From: Actinobacteria bacterium OK074
Lineage (GTDB): Bacteria; Actinomycetota; Actinomycetes; Streptomycetales; Streptomycetaceae
Direction of reading: 5' to 3'
Length of the DNA stretch: 64,000 nucleotides
Assembly: GCA_001298575.1 (NCBI GenBank)
Contig: LJCV01000252.1
Location: 86,576-150,575, forward strand
Shown here: piece by piece, positions 60,272-64,000 of the stretch
How positions within the stretch are numbered: position 1 is the stretch's first letter
How the letters are laid out: each line of letters opens with the position of its first letter
The notes under the pieces: generated by a model
Told to the model about the DNA's origin: nothing
Database searches by the model: none
Seen by the model: the letters and a program-made list of their open reading frames with translations, nothing else
Translations under genes and position numbers: made by a program

Positions 60272-62146
60272 TCAGTCCGTGGCGAGCACCACCACCGTGT
60301 CCGCCTCGCCCAGGACGAGCGGGGCGGTCTTGGCGGGGTTGAGGAAGACCCCGTAGGCGGGCGGTACGTCGCTGTCGCGGGCGAGCCGGTAGCCGAGGGC
60401 CGTCTCGCCGCGGTGCCGGGCGGCCTCGATGACGGTGGCGAAGTTGGCCCGCGCGCCCGGCACCAGGTAGTTGGCGGCCGGTTTGAGGTAGATCTCCGAG
60501 CCCTCCGGGTCGAACAGGTCGCCGAACACCGCGTGCAGGTGGCGGTTCTCGGTCAGCTGGGTCAGCAGCAGGCTGATGACCTTGGTACTGACGATGAAGT
60601 CGTCGGCCTTGGTGACCTGGGCGATCTCGCGGTTCCGGTCGTCGTTCATCTCGGTGACGATCGAGTACGGATCGCCGAGCCCGGTCTCGATGTCGCGCAG
60701 GTGCAGCAGGGTGACCAGCGTGCGGTCGTCGGCCCGGCGCGGTTCCGTGCGCTCCTCGGTGAGCACCACGATGTGCCGGTAGCCGCCCGGTTCGAGGGCT
60801 TCGAGCGAGGCCCGGTTGGTCGGCTCGCACCGCCGGTACCCGACGGTGACGTTGTGCAGCCCGTCCGGCAGCTCGTGGCGGGACGGCCGCCGGGGCGCGG
60901 CGACGTCCACCGCCGAGCCCGGCTCGACGAAGCTGTCCAGCAGGGTGATCAGCTTGGCGGCCCGGGAGTTCCAGCCGACCACGAGGGTGCGGTCGGGCTC
61001 CGGCGGCCGTCCCGCGCCCGTGGCGATCGCCGCCCGGACGACGTCCGGCCGGGTCTCGGCCCTCCGGATGAGCAGGTCGTCCTCGGCGAGCACGAGCATC
61101 TGGTCGCCGGGCTCGACGACGGTGTCCATCGGCGGGTTGACCAGCACCTCGCCGTCGCGCCGACGCAGCCCGGCGGGGATCCCGAGGTCGTAGGCGAGGA
61201 GCGCGTCGCCGTACGCCGTTCCCGCCAGGGCGGGTTCCTCGCTCAGGTACAGCTCGTTGCCGACGAAGCTGAGCAGTTCGTTGAAGACGCTGGAGAGGCC
61301 CGACTGCCGGTGTGACTGGGCGATGAGGCGTACGGCGATGTCGTCGGCGTCGATGACCAGGGCGGACTCCCCCGCGGCCAGCCGGGCGGCGGGCAGGTTG
61401 TCCGAACTCTGCACGGCCGCCACGACGGTGGGGCGTTCGCCCGGCCAGACCCGGTTGTTGAGCAGCAACAGCACCTTGATGGCGTCGATGTCGCCGTACT
61501 CCCCGGCCGACGGCAGCACCATGACCGACTTGGCGGTGTCGGGGCTGACCAGGTCCAGGTCCCGCTGTTCCAGGGGGCTGCCGGAGCGGCAGATCACCCG
61601 TGTGCTGCCGGTGTCGGGGACGCGCCGGCGGATCTCGTCCTCCATGTCGACCTTGTCGCGGTCGGCCAGGACCACCACGCACGAGCGGCGTTCGCTCTGG
61701 TTGGCCTCGACCAGTTCGGCGACGACCGTGAACACCTGGTCCGACCAGCCCAGCACGATGGTGTGCCCGCGCTCGATCAGCCGCGAACGGCCCTTGCGCA
61801 GCGCCCGGATCCGGTTCTCCAGGCCGGTGGTCAGCACCCCGATGAGGGCGCTGACGATGAAGATCCCGCCGATCGTCACGGTCAGCATCAGCGCGAGGAA
61901 CACCGGCCGCCCGGTGTCGCCGCCCATCGTGCCGGGGTCCAGCGTGCGCAGCAGGCTCATCCAGGCGACGCCGGGCCAGCCGCCGTTGTGCTCCGCGTCG
62001 GAGCTGGTCAGGGCCACCACCAAGGTGGAGACCACCGCGACCAGGGCCGCCGAGGCGACGGCGAGCCAGCCGATCAGCGCGGGCGTCCCCCGGTCCATCG
62101 TGCCGTCGAACCAGTACCGTAACCGGTCCCGCACCCTCGTCCACAT
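60272..62146 (-). CDS. CASTOR/POLLUX-like ion channel protein
   Basis: A 624-residue membrane protein. Two hydrophobic segments (IGWLAVASAALVAVVSTLVV; FLALMLTVTIGGIFIVSALI) flank a short pore-like loop (SLLRTLDPGTMGG). Two RCK/TrkA-N-like cytoplasmic halves follow, beginning HTIVLGWSDQVFTVVAELVE and RTLVVGWNSRAAKLITLLDS. This is the layout of CASTOR/POLLUX-type and related bacterial channels. Codon 9 is TTA, so translation should depend on bldA. It converges on the decayed region and diverges from a small conserved gene. Confidence 0.88.
   Translation of the reverse strand: MWTRVRDRLRYWFDGTMDRGTPALIGWLAVASAALVAVVSTLVVALTSSDAEHNGGWPGVAWMSLLRTLDPGTMGGDTGRPVFLALMLTVTIGGIFIVSALIGVLTTGLENRIRALRKGRSRLIERGHTIVLGWSDQVFTVVAELVEANQSERRSCVVVLADRDKVDMEDEIRRRVPDTGSTRVICRSGSPLEQRDLDLVSPDTAKSVMVLPSAGEYGDIDAIKVLLLLNNRVWPGERPTVVAAVQSSDNLPAARLAAGESALVIDADDIAVRLIAQSHRQSGLSSVFNELLSFVGNELYLSEEPALAGTAYGDALLAYDLGIPAGLRRRDGEVLVNPPMDTVVEPGDQMLVLAEDDLLIRRAETRPDVVRAAIATGAGRPPEPDRTLVVGWNSRAAKLITLLDSFVEPGSAVDVAAPRRPSRHELPDGLHNVTVGYRRCEPTNRASLEALEPGGYRHIVVLTEERTEPRRADDRTLVTLLHLRDIETGLGDPYSIVTEMNDDRNREIAQVTKADDFIVSTKVISLLLTQLTENRHLHAVFGDLFDPEGSEIYLKPAANYLVPGARANFATVIEAARHRGETALGYRLARDSDVPPAYGVFLNPAKTAPLVLGEADTVVVLATD
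62120..62122 (-). promoter_or_regulatory. TTA codon 9 in the channel gene (bldA-type control)
   Basis: The minus-strand start reads ATG TGG ACG AGG GTG CGG, then GAC CGG TTA. A TTA this early is the usual place for bldA-dependent control in streptomycetes. Confidence 0.7.
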
Positions 62147-62262
62147 CCTCGAACTCCTCCTCGCAGCCCACCGCCGCCGGGCCCGGCCCCCGAAGCCCCG
62201 CGCTCGCGTTCCCCGTCTCTCTTCCCCCCGCCGCGAACGGTAGTTGATCTTCCCGCGACACT

Positions 62263-62282
62263 ACACTTGCTGACTTGCGCAA
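62263..62282 (+). promoter_or_regulatory. ACACTTG-N5-TTGCGCAA motif, copy 1
   Basis: Lies 55 bp upstream of the small conserved gene at 62338. It contains the 8-bp palindrome TTGCGCAA and matches a second copy at 63445-63464 in 16 of 20 positions, so it is a candidate shared promoter or operator. Confidence 0.5.
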
Positions 62283-62337
62283 TAATCAGAGTGTCGATCG
62301 GGCGCCGGAGGTGCCGGGGCGTCAGGGAGGGCGGGTC

Positions 62338-62649
62338 ATGACCGAGTCGGGACAACGCGCGGTACCGGAACCGTGTGCGGTGCCGGAGGAGCGGGCGACC
62401 CCGGCGGAGCGCGTGCTGGACGGACTGCCGCCCTGCCGGCCACCGCCCGAGGGACAGTTCACCCCGGCGTACCGGCCCGTCGAGGTCTACGACGAGTCCG
62501 GGCGCCCGTGGCCGGCCACGGTCACGGGCTGGTGGACGAGCCCGGAGGGGGCCGCGGCGTGCCGGTTGCGCCTGGCGGACGCCCGGACACCGCGCTGGAC
62601 TCCGTTCGACACCGACCGCATCGTCCCGCTCGTCCAGGGCGGCACGTGA
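62338..62649 (+). CDS. Small conserved hypothetical protein
   Basis: A 103-residue cytoplasmic protein. The second half is well ordered, with YRPVEVYDESGRPWPATVTG, a WW pair, and ADARTPRWTPFDTDRIVPL, the look of a small SH3-like or tudor-like beta barrel. The first 35 residues are Pro/Ala-rich. The ATG has GGGAGG eight bases upstream. Similar short proteins occur in streptomycetes without known function. Next gene in the same direction is undecaprenyl-diphosphatase, 132 bp on. Confidence 0.65.
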   Translation: MTESGQRAVPEPCAVPEERATPAERVLDGLPPCRPPPEGQFTPAYRPVEVYDESGRPWPATVTGWWTSPEGAAACRLRLADARTPRWTPFDTDRIVPLVQGGT

Positions 62650-62781
62650 CCGTCCCCGCTCCGACCCCGGTGGCGTGAGCCCCCGGAGAGTCCGCGCGCC
62701 CGCGCCCCGACCGCGACTGCCCCGCGGCGCGGGCGGCGCCGACCCGCCCCCACCTGTTTCGCGTTCTGGAGTGCTCTCGCG

Positions 62782-63429
62782 GTGAACTGGTTCCACGCCA
62801 CCGCCCTCGGCCTGTTGCAGGGGCTGACCGAATTCCTGCCGGTCTCCTCCAGCGCCCACCTGCGGGTGTTCTCCGCGCCGGCCGGATGGGGCGACCCCGG
62901 GTCGGCGTTCACCGCGGTGACCCAACTCGGCACCGAGAGCGCGGTGTTGATCTACTTCCGGCGGGACATCACCGCCATCGTCAAGGCGTGGAGCGTCTCA
63001 CTGTTCGTGCGCGAACGCCGCAAGGACCCGGACGCCCGGCTGACCCTCGGCTACGGCCTCGCCCAGTCGCTGGCGCTCATCCCCGGGGTGTCCCGCTCCG
63101 GGGGCACCATCAGCGCCGGGCTGCTCATGGGGTACAGCCGCGAGGCCGCCGCCCGCTGCTCCTTCCTGCTCGCCGTCCCGGCCGTGCCGGCCTCCGGCGG
63201 CCTCGAACTCCTCAAGATCGGCGGCGGGAACGCCCCCGCCTGGGGCCCCACACTGTGGGCCACGGCCATCGCCTTCGCGGTCGGTTACGCCGCCATCGCC
63301 TGGTTCCCGAAGTACATCTCCTCCAACAGCTTCACCCCGTTCGCCGTCTACCGGGTGCTGCTCGGAGTCGCGCTCCTGGCCCTGGTCGGCTTCGGCGCCC
63401 TCGCCCCGGGCGCGGGACCGCTGGGCTGA
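62782..63429 (+). CDS. uppP: Undecaprenyl-diphosphatase (UppP/BacA) with internal deletion
   Basis: A 215-residue integral membrane enzyme that recycles undecaprenyl diphosphate for cell-wall synthesis; family members are usually 260-290 residues. Both catalytic signatures remain: QGLTEFLPVSSSAH (14-27) and PGVSRSGGT (about 100-108). Between them, RLTLGYGL runs straight into AQSLALIPG, so about 60-65 residues covering two membrane helices are missing, without frameshift. The result may be inactive, or a compact variant. GTG start. Confidence 0.85.
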   Translation: MNWFHATALGLLQGLTEFLPVSSSAHLRVFSAPAGWGDPGSAFTAVTQLGTESAVLIYFRRDITAIVKAWSVSLFVRERRKDPDARLTLGYGLAQSLALIPGVSRSGGTISAGLLMGYSREAAARCSFLLAVPAVPASGGLELLKIGGGNAPAWGPTLWATAIAFAVGYAAIAWFPKYISSNSFTPFAVYRVLLGVALLALVGFGALAPGAGPLG

Positions 63430-63444
63430 GCGGCCCCATCACCA

Positions 63445-63464
63445 ACACTTGTTATATTGCGCAA
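63445..63464 (+). promoter_or_regulatory. ACACTTG-N5-TTGCGCAA motif, copy 2
   Basis: Second copy of the motif at 62263-62282, upstream of the LCP-family gene. TTATAT inside it could also serve as a -10 element. Confidence 0.5.
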
Positions 63465-63479
63465 CTGAAGAACCTTCAG
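63465..63479. promoter_or_regulatory. Small dyad CTGAA-N5-TTCAG
   Basis: Follows copy 2 of the TTGCGCAA motif directly. Could be part of the same operator, or a weak terminator for uppP. The arms are only 5 bp. Confidence 0.3.
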
Positions 63480-63539
63480 GGGGCTTGTGCGCGTGGGGCC
63501 ATCCCCTACCGCCGGGCCAACGCGCCGCCCGCCGGCGTC

Positions 63540-63575
63540 GGTGACGGTGACGGTGACGGTGACGGTGACGGTGAC
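63540..63575 (+). repeat. Six tandem GGTGAC hexamers
   Basis: A perfect 36-bp microsatellite 18 bp upstream of the ATG of the LCP gene. In the gene's own frame it would read as Gly-Asp pairs; in another frame as Val-Thr pairs. The hexamer unit keeps frame on expansion. Confidence 0.85.
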
Positions 63576-63593
63576 GAGCACGAGAAGAGGAAC

Positions 63594-64000
63594 ATGGGCG
63601 AGCCATGGGGCGGCGACTCCGTACGTCCGGCGGGACGCGACCACTCCGGCAGGCCGACCCGCCCGCGGACTGCGGCGGCCCCAGGACGCGGTGGTGGTCG
63701 TGCCGCGAGTCGTCGTGCGAAGCCCGTTAAACGCAAGCGGTTGGCGCGGATCGCGTTGTTCACGGTGTCGGTGCTGGTGTTGGTGACCGCGGCGGCGGGT
63801 GGGTGGCTGTATTACCAGCTGAACGGGAACATCAAGAGTGTCGCGATCGGTGACGGTGGTTCGGAGAAGGCGAATGCCTCCGGGGACACCCCGGTCAACA
63901 TTCTGGTGATCGGTTCGGACGGCCGTAACAGTGCGGAGGACTGCAAGCTGGGCGGCGGGTGCGGGACGGCGTCGTCGACGGCGGGGCACAACGCGGACGT
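63594..64000 (+). CDS. LCP (LytR-CpsA-Psr) family protein, N-terminal part, cut by window end
   Basis: Starts MGEPWGGDSVRPAGRD with a basic cytoplasmic tail (KPVKRKRLARIA), one membrane segment (LFTVSVLVLVTAAAGGWLYY), then the extracellular opening of an LCP domain: NILVIGSDGRNSAEDCKLGG. LCP enzymes attach teichoic-acid-like or other glycopolymers to peptidoglycan. The Cys-containing insert after SDGR is common in actinomycete members. The open frame continues upstream through the GGTGAC repeat, so the start is uncertain. Its place after uppP fits a cell-envelope role. Confidence 0.82.
   Translation, partial: MGEPWGGDSVRPAGRDHSGRPTRPRTAAAPGRGGGRAASRRAKPVKRKRLARIALFTVSVLVLVTAAAGGWLYYQLNGNIKSVAIGDGGSEKANASGDTPVNILVIGSDGRNSAEDCKLGGGCGTASSTAGHNAD

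Noticed and set aside
63540..63575. Tandem repeats as a possible CRISPR array
   Set aside because: A 6-bp unit with no spacers; a simple microsatellite. No spaced repeats of 25-40 bp were seen anywhere in the window.
63487..63786. Frame starting with a Val-Thr repeat before the LCP gene
   Set aside because: The repeat is the GGTGAC microsatellite read in the wrong frame, and the rest is Arg/Cys-rich without the LCP motifs found in the neighbouring frame.

Overview
The window is very GC-rich. Third codon positions are almost all G or C, GTG starts are common and many neighbouring genes overlap by 4 bp (ATGA/GTGA). Two genes carry early TTA codons, and the gene families (DUF6153, CG0192-type, CmtR-type ArsR, LCP, MsiK-less sugar ABC system) are typical of actinomycetes. 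A Streptomyces chromosome is the best fit. This is inferred from composition and gene content, not from a match to a named genome. No rRNA, tRNA, CRISPR array or insertion sequence was seen.

Layout. 1-14.3 kb holds acyl-CoA catabolism: a FadR-type regulator, then a tightly packed plus-strand operon (hydratase, paired acyl-CoA dehydrogenases, CoA ligase, CoA transferase, hydratase, thiolase, dehydrogenase, SDR), then a YtcJ-like amidohydrolase with an apparently permuted CoA transferase, divergent from another hydratase. 14.3-16.3 kb has a maltokinase-cap-like protein and a DUF6153/DUF305 pair probably linked to copper. 16.4-31.5 kb is a six-gene minus-strand biosynthetic operon. It has two large iterative PKS proteins with PUFA-synthase-like logic (tandem FMN-reductase-like barrels, KS, AT, ACP and KR in one; KS, AT, DH and a built-in phosphopantetheinyl transferase in the other), a free ACP, an alpha/beta hydrolase, a glycosyltransferase and a methyltransferase. 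An 831-bp gene-free, GC-poor leader lies upstream of it.

32.3-43.8 kb is a run of ten minus-strand genes: a LacI regulator with two operator-like palindromes, two sugar permeases and a binding protein, four different ADP-ribosylglycohydrolases in tandem, then a CoA transferase and a CitE-like lyase. Cyanase follows at 44 kb. A tetronate/threonate-type operon (FadR regulator, acid-sugar kinase, dehydrogenase, GntP permease) covers 44.4-49.3 kb. A secreted beta-propeller protein with a TTA codon, a CmtR-like regulator with a CDF transporter, and a PAP2-diacylglycerol-kinase fusion follow to 53.8 kb.

53.8-60.1 kb is a divergent meta-cleavage module for an aromatic compound (flavin hydroxylase, extradiol dioxygenase and ring-fission hydrolase on plus; TetR regulator, 2-oxopentenoate hydratase, a 41-codon ORF and an amidohydrolase/decarboxylase on minus) around a 34-bp palindrome. 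The last part holds a decayed gene remnant, a CASTOR/POLLUX-like channel with a TTA codon, a small conserved protein, an undecaprenyl-diphosphatase with an internal deletion, and the start of an LCP-family gene cut by the window edge.

The least ordinary parts are the condensed PUFA-like PKS operon and the transporter plus four-hydrolase operon. Functions were assigned from recognisable motifs and family knowledge only; no database search was run.
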